Source: Celeribacter baekdonensis
GTDB taxonomy: Bacteria; Pseudomonadota; Alphaproteobacteria; Rhodobacterales; Rhodobacteraceae
Length of the DNA stretch: 64,000 nt
Direction of reading: 5' to 3'
Assembly (NCBI RefSeq): GCF_003047105.1
Contig: NZ_CP028475.1
Span: forward strand, 3,348,001 to 3,412,000
Shown here piece by piece: positions 18,509 to 26,057 of the stretch; the first letter of the stretch is position 1, and each line of letters opens with the position of its first letter. Below the pieces are notes generated by a model that saw only the letters and a program-made list of their open reading frames with translations, ran no database searches and was not told the origin of the DNA. The position numbers and the translations under genes are program-made.

Positions 18509-19093
18509 ATGAGCGCCCCCCTATCCATCATCGTCGTCGAAACCGACCGTACCCGCGCGCAGCTGATCGTGGACAGCCTGCGTCAAGCGGGCGACTTCGA
18601 CATTTTCGTCATCGCCGAAGTCACCGGGCTGGCGCGCCAAATTCAGGCACGCAACCCGGATATCGTGCTGATCGACATCGAAAACCCGTCTCGTGACACG
18701 ATGGAAGAGCTGACCTTGGCCTCCGGTCCTCTGGATCGCCCGGTGGCGATGTTTGTGGATCGCTCGGATGAGGGCCTGTCTGGTGCCGCGATTGAAGCGG
18801 GGGTCTCGGCTTATATCGTTGACGGGTTGCACGCGAACCGGGTCAAACCGATCATGGACGCCGCCATCGCCCGCTTTCGCATGTTTCAGCGGATGCGCAC
18901 GGAATTGGCCGAAACCAAAAAGGCCCTCGAAGAACGCAAAGTCATTGACCGCGCCAAGGGCATGTTGATGCGCGCGAAAGGCATCGGCGAAGACGAAGCC
19001 TATGCGCTTTTGCGCAAAACCGCGATGGACCAAGGCCGCCGGGTGGCCGATGTGGCGCAGGCTTTGGTGACGGCGGCGGGGCTTTTGGCATGA
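18509..19093 (+). CDS. nasT: Nitrate/nitrite-responsive ANTAR antiterminator NasT
   Basis: A 194-residue response-regulator-like protein. The receiver-like N-terminus includes DIVLIDIENPSRD. A coiled linker (RMRTELAETKKALEERK) leads to the ANTAR domain (VIDRAKGMLMRAKGIGEDEA, then YALLRKTAMDQGRRVADVAQ). ANTAR domains bind paired RNA hairpins and prevent termination; in known systems NasS holds NasT inactive until nitrate binds. ATG 18509 follows GAGG. It overlaps nasS by 4 bases. Its likely RNA target is at 20341-20486. Confidence 0.9.
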   Translation: MSAPLSIIVVETDRTRAQLIVDSLRQAGDFDIFVIAEVTGLARQIQARNPDIVLIDIENPSRDTMEELTLASGPLDRPVAMFVDRSDEGLSGAAIEAGVSAYIVDGLHANRVKPIMDAAIARFRMFQRMRTELAETKKALEERKVIDRAKGMLMRAKGIGEDEAYALLRKTAMDQGRRVADVAQALVTAAGLLA

Positions 19094-20265
19094 GGGCGGT
19101 GACAGTTTCGGTCGGGTTCATTCCGCTGGTCGATGCAGCGCCCTTGATTGTGGCGCAGGAAATGGGATTTGCCGCCGAAGAGGGCATCAACCTTGCCCTC
19201 AAACCCGCGCCCTCATGGGCCTCTCTGCGTGATATGTTGTCTTTTGGCCAAGTCGAGGCGGCGCATATGTTGTCGCCCATTCCAGTGGCCACAGCGCTGG
19301 GGCTGGGTGGGGCAGGGGCGAAACTGTCGGCTGTCTCTGTGCTGTCGGTGAATGGCAATGTCATTGGCGTCTCGAATACCTTGGCCGCGCGTCTGCGTGA
19401 TCAGGGTCATGATTTCGGCTTCACCGACGCCTATAAGGCGGGCAGTGCTTTGATCAAGGCGGCCAAGGGGCGGTTGCGGATTGGTGTGCCGTTCCCGTTT
19501 TCGATGCATGCTGAACTCTTATATTACTGGCTTTCGGCGCTGGGCCTGCCTGCGCCGCAATCGGTCGACATCCGCACTGTGCCGCCGCCTTTGATGGCGG
19601 ATGCGATGGAGGCGGGCGACATTGACGCCTTTTGTGTCGGTGAACCGTGGGGGTCGCAAGCGGTGGAAAATGGCGTCGGGCAGCTTTTGTTGCCGGGGTC
19701 GGCGATCTGGTCCTGTGCGCCGGAAAAGGTTTTGGCAGTGCGCTCGGATTGGGCCGAACAGGAAAGCGCTTTGATGGGCCGGTTGATCCGGGCCGTGTGG
19801 CGTGCAGGTCGGTGGTTGGGTGAGCCGGACAGCCGGATGTTGACCTCCGAACTTTTGAGCCGTCCCGAATATCTGGATCTGCCCTCTGAGATGTTGGAGC
19901 GCGCCTTGAGCGGTCGTTTGGTGATCGGACCTGCGGGCGAAGAGCGTTTTGTCGACGGGTTTGTCGAGTTTTTCAAAGGGGCTGCGACTTTCCCATGGCG
20001 GTCGCAGGCCGAATGGATCGGCATGCAGTTGGCCGCCCGGATGGGGTTGGATCAGGTGATGGCGCGCAACGTGGCCGCCGGGGTGTTCCGCTCCGACCTT
20101 CACCGTCAGGCGCTTGCGGGGACGACGGCGGATTTGCCGGGGGCCTCCTCAAAGGTCGAGGGTGGATTGGATGCGCCCATGGCCGTGGCCTCCGGCGCGG
20201 GTCACTTGATCCTTGGTCAAAATCGGTTCTTTGATGGGCGTGTTTTTGATCCAAAGGCCGATTGA
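19090..20265 (+). CDS. nasS: Nitrate/nitrite sensor NasS (NrtA-like, cytoplasmic)
   Basis: A 391-residue protein homologous to NrtA/CmpA binding proteins (VGFIPLVDAAPLIVAQEMGF; later DAFCVGEPWGSQAVENGVG) but with no signal peptide, the mark of the NasS sensor rather than a transporter component. It starts within an ATGA overlap with nasT, so both are probably made together as a complex. It is expected to release NasT on binding nitrate or nitrite. Confidence 0.9.
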   Translation: MRAVTVSVGFIPLVDAAPLIVAQEMGFAAEEGINLALKPAPSWASLRDMLSFGQVEAAHMLSPIPVATALGLGGAGAKLSAVSVLSVNGNVIGVSNTLAARLRDQGHDFGFTDAYKAGSALIKAAKGRLRIGVPFPFSMHAELLYYWLSALGLPAPQSVDIRTVPPPLMADAMEAGDIDAFCVGEPWGSQAVENGVGQLLLPGSAIWSCAPEKVLAVRSDWAEQESALMGRLIRAVWRAGRWLGEPDSRMLTSELLSRPEYLDLPSEMLERALSGRLVIGPAGEERFVDGFVEFFKGAATFPWRSQAEWIGMQLAARMGLDQVMARNVAAGVFRSDLHRQALAGTTADLPGASSKVEGGLDAPMAVASGAGHLILGQNRFFDGRVFDPKAD

Positions 20266-20340
20266 TGCGCAAATAATGGGCAAAATCGTGCGGTTGCAGC
20301 ATTTTTTGGTCCGCACAACCGAACGCCTTTTGCATCTGCA

Positions 20341-20486
20341 GCGTGATTCCACGCATAGATAAGACATCGAAGGCAACGATGCCACGATACGAAATTTCCA
20401 TCCCGATGATTGGGATGACTGAGCAAAGCCGCTCGACAAACGCCCCCCTCCTCCCGGGCGATTTGTCGGCGGCTTTTTTCTTTTTT
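20341..20486 (+). promoter_or_regulatory. NasT-responsive leader RNA ahead of nrtA
   Basis: The 259-base gap between nasS and nrtA contains small hairpins and then a strong terminator. One (20372-20383) has stem GGC/GCC with hexaloop AACGAT, which meets the ANTAR-target rule of A at loop position 1 and G at position 4. Flanking TCG/CGA can extend its stem. A second (20399-20417) is CATCCC/GGGATG with a 7-base loop. The order hairpins, terminator, nrtA matches known nas leaders. Confidence 0.75.
20425..20486 (+). terminator. Leader terminator before nrtA (attenuator)
   Basis: A stem of about 20 base pairs with single-base bulges (AAAGCCGC.CGACAAA.CGCCC against its complement) is followed by a run of Ts (20474-20486). 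It is the only strong terminator between nasS and nrtA and is placed for NasT-controlled read-through. Confidence 0.9.
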
Positions 20487-20524
20487 GCCTCCAACAGGGC
20501 ATGCACTGACTAAGGGACACAAAA

Positions 20525-21892
20525 ATGAAAAACCTACTCCTCGGCCTCGCGGCCACCACGGCGCTCGCCACTCCCGGCTGGGCTGAGATGCTCGATCTCG
20601 AAAAAGACCAACTGACCTTTGGCTTTATCAAGCTGACCGATATGGCTCCTTTGGCCGTGGCCTATGAACAGGGCTTTTTCGATGACGAAGGCCTGTTTGT
20701 GACGCTGGAAGCCCAAGCCAACTGGAAGGTGCTTTTGGACGGTGTGATCGACGGTACATTGGACGGCGCGCATATGTTGGCGGGGCAACCTTTGGCCGCG
20801 ACCATCGGCTATGGCACCGAAGCGCATATCATCACACCCTTCTCGATGGACTTGAACGGCAACGGCATCACTGTGTCGAACGATGTGTGGGCCGAGATGA
20901 AGCCAAACATTCCGACCGGCGCAGATGGCAAGCCGGTTCACCCGATTTCGGCCACCGCTCTGGCCCCGGTTGTTGAGAAATACAAATCCGAAGGCAAGCC
21001 CTTCAACATGGGCATGGTGTTCCCGGTGTCCACCCACAACTACGAGCTGCGCTATTGGTTGGCGGCGGGCGGTTTGAACCCAGGATACTATTCGCCCGAG
21101 AACATCACCGGTCAAATCGGGGCCGATGTGTTCCTCTCCGTGACGCCACCGCCGCAGATGCCCTCCACCTTGGAAGCGGGCACCATCAACGGCTATTGCG
21201 TTGGTGAACCGTGGAACCAACAGGCCGTGTTCAAAGGCATCGGCGTGCCGGTTGTGACCGATTACGAGCTGTGGAAAAACAACCCGGAAAAGGTCTTTGG
21301 CATCACCGCAGAATTCGCCGAAGAGAACCCGAACACCACCAAAGCCGTTGTCAAAGCGCTGATCCGTGCAGCGATGTGGTTGGACGAAAACGACAACGCC
21401 AACCGTGAAGAGGCCGTGAAAATCTTGTCACGCCCAGATTATGTCGGCGCGGACGAAGAGGTGATTGCGGCGTCGATGACGGGCACATTTGAATATGAGA
21501 AGGGCGACAAGCGTTCGGTTCCTGATTTCAACGTGTTCTTCCGCTATAATGCGACATACCCGTTCTATTCGGACGCCGTGTGGTATCTGACCCAGATGCG
21601 TCGCTGGGGTCAAATCGCTGAACCCAAATCCGATAGCTGGTACGATGAGGTTGCCAAATCCGTCTACAAACCGGAAATCTATCTCGAAGCTGCAAAGCTT
21701 TTGGTCGAAGAAGGTTTAGCCGATGAAGCGGATTTCCCATGGGACAGCGATGGCTACAAAGCGCCGACCCCAGCCGACGATGTCATCGACGGTATCGGCT
21801 ATGATGGCCGCGCGCCGAACGCCTATCTCGAAAGCCTGCCGATCGGTCTGAAAGGCGAGCAAATCGTCGTGGGCACCGACGTCAAAGGCTAA
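20525..21892 (+). CDS. nrtA: Nitrate ABC transporter substrate-binding protein NrtA
   Basis: A 455-residue protein with signal peptide [20 protein letters not shown] and mature start [20 protein letters not shown], the NrtA/CmpA type. It shares family motifs with NasS ([20 protein letters not shown]). It binds nitrate in the periplasm and delivers it to NrtB. It lies 38 bases after the leader terminator and so is first to be made when NasT permits read-through. Confidence 0.92.
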   Translation: MKNLLLGLAATTALATPGWAEMLDLEKDQLTFGFIKLTDMAPLAVAYEQGFFDDEGLFVTLEAQANWKVLLDGVIDGTLDGAHMLAGQPLAATIGYGTEAHIITPFSMDLNGNGITVSNDVWAEMKPNIPTGADGKPVHPISATALAPVVEKYKSEGKPFNMGMVFPVSTHNYELRYWLAAGGLNPGYYSPENITGQIGADVFLSVTPPPQMPSTLEAGTINGYCVGEPWNQQAVFKGIGVPVVTDYELWKNNPEKVFGITAEFAEENPNTTKAVVKALIRAAMWLDENDNANREEAVKILSRPDYVGADEEVIAASMTGTFEYEKGDKRSVPDFNVFFRYNATYPFYSDAVWYLTQMRRWGQIAEPKSDSWYDEVAKSVYKPEIYLEAAKLLVEEGLADEADFPWDSDGYKAPTPADDVIDGIGYDGRAPNAYLESLPIGLKGEQIVVGTDVKG

Positions 21893-21907
21893 CCCATACC
21901 TCCACTG

Positions 21908-21935
21908 GGGCGCGCTTACGGGTGCGCCCATTTTT
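21908..21935 (+). terminator. Partial terminator after nrtA
   Basis: GGGCGC pairs with GCGCCC over a 10-base loop, followed by ATTTTT. The stem is short and the next gene is in the same pathway, so this probably reduces, not abolishes, nrtB expression. Confidence 0.5.
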
Positions 21936-21966
21936 CCGACCCTGATTTTCCCGCGAGGACCCTGCA

Positions 21967-23049
21967 ATGACCGCCATAGATCCGCACGCTCTGGACGCAC
22001 AGGCCAAAGCGGCCCGCCGTGCGAAACTGTTCACCCGCATCAACAAAGCCGACACGTGGTTTCAGGTCTTGGGCCTGAGTTGGATGACCCCGGTGTTGAA
22101 AGCCATTGCGGGCGACAACCCGAAGGCACAGGTCAAAGAGATTTGGAAACTCTTGGGGGTGCCGGTTTTGGCAATCCTGTGTTTCTTGATGCTCTGGGGC
22201 ACATTGGCCCCGAAAGTGCAGACCTCCTTGGGCGCAATCCCCGGCCCCTCGGCCGTTTGGGAAGAGGCCGTGAACCTGCATAATGACGCGATGGCCAAGG
22301 CCGAAAAGAAGGCCGCGTTTGAAGAGCGCGTAGAAAAACGCAATGCGCGGTTGATCGAACAGGGCAAGGCCGACGAGGTCAAAGACATCGCCTACACCGG
22401 ATCGCCGTCCTATTACACGCAAATCTGGACTTCGATCAAAACCGTATTTTTCGGCTTTCTGATCGGCTCGGCCATTGCCATTCCTTTGGGGATTTTCGCG
22501 GGCCTGTCGCCCTATGCCAATGCTGCGATCAACCCTTTGGTGCAGATTTTCAAACCTGTGTCGCCGCTCGCATGGCTGCCGATTGTGACTATGATCGTCT
22601 CGGCGCTCTACACCAACAATGACGGGATGTTCGCGAAATCCTTCCTCGTCTCCGCCATCACGGTGACGTTGTGCTCGCTTTGGCCGACGTTGATCAACAC
22701 ATCGTTGGGGGTCGCCTCCATCGACAAAGATCTGATTTCCGTCTCCAAAGTGCTCAAAATGAACACCTATTCAAAAGTCACCAAACTGGTGCTGCCCTCG
22801 GCTTTGCCGTTGATCTTCACGGGTCTGCGTCTCTCGCTCGGCGTCGGCTGGATGGTGTTGATCGCCGCTGAAATGCTGGCGCAGAACCCCGGTCTTGGCA
22901 AATTCGTCTGGGATGAGTTCCAAAACGGCTCCTCGCAATCTCTCGCCAAAATCATCGTCGCGGTGCTCACCATCGGCATCATCGGCTTTCTGTTGGATCG
23001 GGTGATGTTCGCGCTGCAATCCCTTTTCACCTTCTCGAACAACCGGTGA
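21967..23049 (+). CDS. nrtB: Nitrate ABC transporter permease NrtB
   Basis: A 360-residue permease of the BPD type. A long N-terminal extension (first about 140 residues, with one membrane segment and a charged stretch AKAEKKAAFEERVEKRNARL) precedes the permease core (PLAWLPIVTMIVSALYTNND; GLRLSLGVGWMVLIAAEMLA). The EAA loop is near DKDLISVSKVLKMN. It overlaps or abuts the ATPase gene by 4 bases. Confidence 0.92.
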   Translation: MTAIDPHALDAQAKAARRAKLFTRINKADTWFQVLGLSWMTPVLKAIAGDNPKAQVKEIWKLLGVPVLAILCFLMLWGTLAPKVQTSLGAIPGPSAVWEEAVNLHNDAMAKAEKKAAFEERVEKRNARLIEQGKADEVKDIAYTGSPSYYTQIWTSIKTVFFGFLIGSAIAIPLGIFAGLSPYANAAINPLVQIFKPVSPLAWLPIVTMIVSALYTNNDGMFAKSFLVSAITVTLCSLWPTLINTSLGVASIDKDLISVSKVLKMNTYSKVTKLVLPSALPLIFTGLRLSLGVGWMVLIAAEMLAQNPGLGKFVWDEFQNGSSQSLAKIIVAVLTIGIIGFLLDRVMFALQSLFTFSNNR

Positions 23050-24737
23050 CCAATATGAGCATTCTCACATTCGACAATGTCTCCAAGGGCTTCGGCCAGG
23101 GCCTGCACCGCGCCGAGGTGTTGAAACATATCAATCTCGAGGTGAAAGAGGGCGAGTTCCTTGTGCTCTTGGGCTTTTCCGGGTCGGGCAAGACCACGTT
23201 GATCAACCTGATGGCGGGGCTTGAGACGCCGTCTGAGGGCAGGGTGTCGTTTAAGGGCAAACCGATCACCGGGCCGGGGCCAGAGCGCGGGTTGATCTTT
23301 CAAAGCTACTCTTTGATGCCGTGGCTGACGGTTGCTGGCAATGTGCGCTTGGCGGTGGATACGATTTTTCCGGGTCTGTCCAATGCCGAAAAAGAGGCCA
23401 AGGTCGATCACTATGTCGGTATGGTGGGCCTGTCGCACGCCGCTGCGCGTCGCCCCGCCGAATTGTCGGGCGGTATGCGCCAACGCGTCAACGTTGCCCG
23501 CGCTTTGGCGATGAACCCCGAAGTTCTGTTGCTCGATGAGCCGCTGTCGGCGCTTGACGCCCTGACCCGCGCCAATCTGGCCGATGAGATCGAACACATC
23601 TGGGAGGCGGACAAAAAGACCTGTGTGCTGATCACCAATGATGTCGATGAGGCCATTCTTTTGGCCGACCGGATCATTGCGCTCAATCCCGATGGAACGC
23701 TGGGCGATGAGTTCCCGGTCACCATCCCGCGCCCGCGCGACCGCATCGCGATGAACAATGACGATGGCTTTAAAAAGCTGCGCGTCGATGTGACCAAATA
23801 CCTGATGGATGTCGGGATCGAAAGCAAAGCCGAGGGCACCAAGGTTCTGCCCAATGTGACGCCGATCCATTCCGTGCCCGCCGCCGTCGCCAAGGCACAA
23901 GAAGGGATGATCGAAGACCGCTTTCTCGATTTCTCGCAAATCCACAAAATCTATCCGACCCCCAAAGGTCCGCTGACCGTGGTCGAAAACTTTGATCTGA
24001 AAGTGAACCGGGGCGAGTTTATTTCCATCATCGGCCATTCCGGCTGTGGCAAATCCACGGTTCTGACTATGGCGGCGGGGCTCAATGACATCTCCAAAGG
24101 CGTGATCAAACTCGACGGCTATGAGGTCCGCGGCGCAGACCCGGAACGCGCCGTGGTGTTTCAATCTCCGAACCTGTTCCCTTGGCTCACCGCCAAGGAA
24201 AACGTCGCCATCGGGGTGGATAAGGTCTATCCGAAAGCCTCGCAAGCCGAGCGTCAGGACGTGATCGAATATTACCTTGAACGGGTCGGTCTGGCCGATG
24301 CGATGGACAAAGAAGCGTCTTCGATGTCGAACGGCATGAAGCAACGCGTCGGTATCGCCCGCGCCTTTGCCCTCTCACCGAAACTTCTGTTGTTGGATGA
24401 ACCCTTTGGCATGCTCGACAGCCTCACGCGCTGGGAATTGCAGGAGGTGTTGATGGAGGTTTGGGAGCGCACGAAAGTCACTGCGATCTGTGTCACTCAT
24501 GACGTTGATGAGGCGATTTTGCTCTCCGACCGGGTGGTGATGATGACCAACGGCCCACAGGCGACCATCGGCAAAATCACGGACGTTAAACTGCCACGTC
24601 TGCGCACCCGCAAGGCGCTGTTGGAGCACCCGGATTACTACCATTACCGCCAAGAGGTGCTCGATTTCTTGGAAGAATATGAACATGGCGCCAAGCCAAA
24701 GCCTCAACCGACCTCAAAATCCGTCGCTGCGGAGTGA
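23046..24737 (+). CDS. Nitrate ABC transporter ATPase with two fused ABC domains (NrtC/NrtD-like)
   Basis: A 563-residue protein with two complete ATPase domains. The first has Walker A GFSGSGKTT (about residues 43-51), signature LSGGMRQRVNVARAL and Walker B VLLLDEPLSALD. The second has GHSGCGKST, a variant signature MSNGMKQRVGIARAF and LLLLDEPFGMLD. Cyanobacteria encode NrtC and NrtD separately, and NrtC carries a binding-protein-like tail absent here. One polypeptide could supply both ATP sites. Start is GTG 23046 (GTGA overlap) or ATG 23055. Confidence 0.9.
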   Translation: MTNMSILTFDNVSKGFGQGLHRAEVLKHINLEVKEGEFLVLLGFSGSGKTTLINLMAGLETPSEGRVSFKGKPITGPGPERGLIFQSYSLMPWLTVAGNVRLAVDTIFPGLSNAEKEAKVDHYVGMVGLSHAAARRPAELSGGMRQRVNVARALAMNPEVLLLDEPLSALDALTRANLADEIEHIWEADKKTCVLITNDVDEAILLADRIIALNPDGTLGDEFPVTIPRPRDRIAMNNDDGFKKLRVDVTKYLMDVGIESKAEGTKVLPNVTPIHSVPAAVAKAQEGMIEDRFLDFSQIHKIYPTPKGPLTVVENFDLKVNRGEFISIIGHSGCGKSTVLTMAAGLNDISKGVIKLDGYEVRGADPERAVVFQSPNLFPWLTAKENVAIGVDKVYPKASQAERQDVIEYYLERVGLADAMDKEASSMSNGMKQRVGIARAFALSPKLLLLDEPFGMLDSLTRWELQEVLMEVWERTKVTAICVTHDVDEAILLSDRVVMMTNGPQATIGKITDVKLPRLRTRKALLEHPDYYHYRQEVLDFLEEYEHGAKPKPQPTSKSVAAE

Positions 24738-24741
24738 GCCG

Positions 24742-24783
24742 ATGGATGATCTGAGCCTTTTTCTCGTTGGGGATGCGGACTGA
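24742..24783 (+). CDS. Possible 13-residue leader peptide between nrt ATPase and nas flavoprotein
   Basis: A minute frame (MDDLSLFLVGDAD, then TGA) fills the gap between two operon genes. It has its own GGAG 7 bases upstream, and its stop overlaps the next start as TGATG. This geometry favours translational coupling to the downstream flavoprotein. It may be only a coupling device, or chance. Confidence 0.35.
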   Translation: MDDLSLFLVGDAD

Positions 24784-26057
24784 TGCCGGAGCGGCTTGTC
24801 ATCATCGGGGCCGGGATGGCGTCTGGGCGGATGTTGGAGCATCTGTTCGAAGACGCCCCCGAGGCCTTCGAGGTCACCCTGTTCAATGCCGAGCCGCGCG
24901 GCACGTATAATCGCTTGATGCTCTCGCCCGTCTTGGCCGGAGAAATGAGCTATGCCGAAATCGTCACCCATGATGGGGCATGGTATGCTCGCCATAACGT
25001 GAGCTGTCGCTTTGGCGAACGGGTCACCGCGATTGACCGCGATCGCAAGCGGGTGATCGGTGTGCAGGGGGCTGTGCCCTATGATCGCTTGGTCATCGCC
25101 ACCGGTTCGGCCCCCTATATCCCACCTTTGCCGGGGCGTGATCTTGCGGGGGTGATCGCTTATCGCGATGTCGAAGACACCGACCGGATGATCGGTTTGG
25201 GCGCGGGGTCCAAGGCCGTGGTGATCGGCGGCGGGCTTTTGGGGCTTGAGGCGGCGGCGGGGATGGCGGCGCGTGGGGTTGCGGTCACCGTGGTGCACCG
25301 GGCGGGGCACCTGATGAACCGCCAACTCGATGTGCCCGCTGCCGATCTGTTGCAACAGGCGCTTGAGGCGCGTGGCATCACCGTCCTATGCAATGCCCAG
25401 TCGCAAGAGATTCTGGCCGATGACAAAGGTCAGGCCTGCGCGTTGCGTTTGGCCGGTGGCACTGAATTGGCCTGTGATCTGGTGGTGATGGCCGTGGGGA
25501 TTGTGCCCTCTGTGGGTCTTGCCCGCGCCGCCGGGCTGACGGTGGGGCAGGGGATTTGCGTTGACGATCACCTCCTCACCTCCGATCCGTCCATCTATGC
25601 GCTGGGCGAATGTGTCGAGCACCGTGGCGCGGTCTTTGGCCTTGTTGCGCCGTTGTTTGATCAGGCCAAAGTCCTGGCCCAAACCCTGCGCGATCTGCCC
25701 GGATGTTTCGTCAACAAAGACGTCTCCACCAAGTTGAAAGTCACCGGATGTGATCTGTTCTCTGCCGGGGATTTCAACGAGGGTGAGGGCCGCGACAGTA
25801 TCACATTCTCTGATCCGAGAACGGGTGTTTACAAGCGTTTGGTGATTGAAAACAACCGCTTGATTGGCGCGGTGATTTACGGCGACACCCAGGATGGCGG
25901 CTGGTTTTTCAACCTGATCCGCGACGGTGCCGATGTGTCGGCGCTGCGCGACACATTGATTTTTGGCCCGGCCTATCAGGACGCGCCCGACCCCGACCCC
26001 GAACCTGTTGCCACAGCAGACGGTCACGCAGCCGTTTTGATGGAGATATCTGCATGA
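24783..26057 (+). CDS. Assimilatory nitrate reductase electron-transfer flavoprotein (NirB N-terminal-like)
   Basis: A 424-residue FAD/NAD(P)-dependent oxidoreductase. An FAD-binding N-terminus (VIIGAGMASGRMLEHLFE), the ATGSAPYIPPLPG motif, a second nucleotide-binding loop (AVVIGGGLLGLEAAAGMAAR) and the ECVEHRGAVFGLVAP motif match the NADH-oxidising half of NirB and Klebsiella NasC-type subunits. It lacks the BFD and sirohaem domains of full NirB. It overlaps nasA by 4 bases, so it probably feeds electrons from NAD(P)H to NasA. Confidence 0.85.
   Translation: MPERLVIIGAGMASGRMLEHLFEDAPEAFEVTLFNAEPRGTYNRLMLSPVLAGEMSYAEIVTHDGAWYARHNVSCRFGERVTAIDRDRKRVIGVQGAVPYDRLVIATGSAPYIPPLPGRDLAGVIAYRDVEDTDRMIGLGAGSKAVVIGGGLLGLEAAAGMAARGVAVTVVHRAGHLMNRQLDVPAADLLQQALEARGITVLCNAQSQEILADDKGQACALRLAGGTELACDLVVMAVGIVPSVGLARAAGLTVGQGICVDDHLLTSDPSIYALGECVEHRGAVFGLVAPLFDQAKVLAQTLRDLPGCFVNKDVSTKLKVTGCDLFSAGDFNEGEGRDSITFSDPRTGVYKRLVIENNRLIGAVIYGDTQDGGWFFNLIRDGADVSALRDTLIFGPAYQDAPDPDPEPVATADGHAAVLMEISA

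Noticed and set aside
22767..24344. A 525-codon minus-strand frame
   Set aside because: It is the antisense shadow of nrtB and the double-ABC ATPase; no domain is recognisable.
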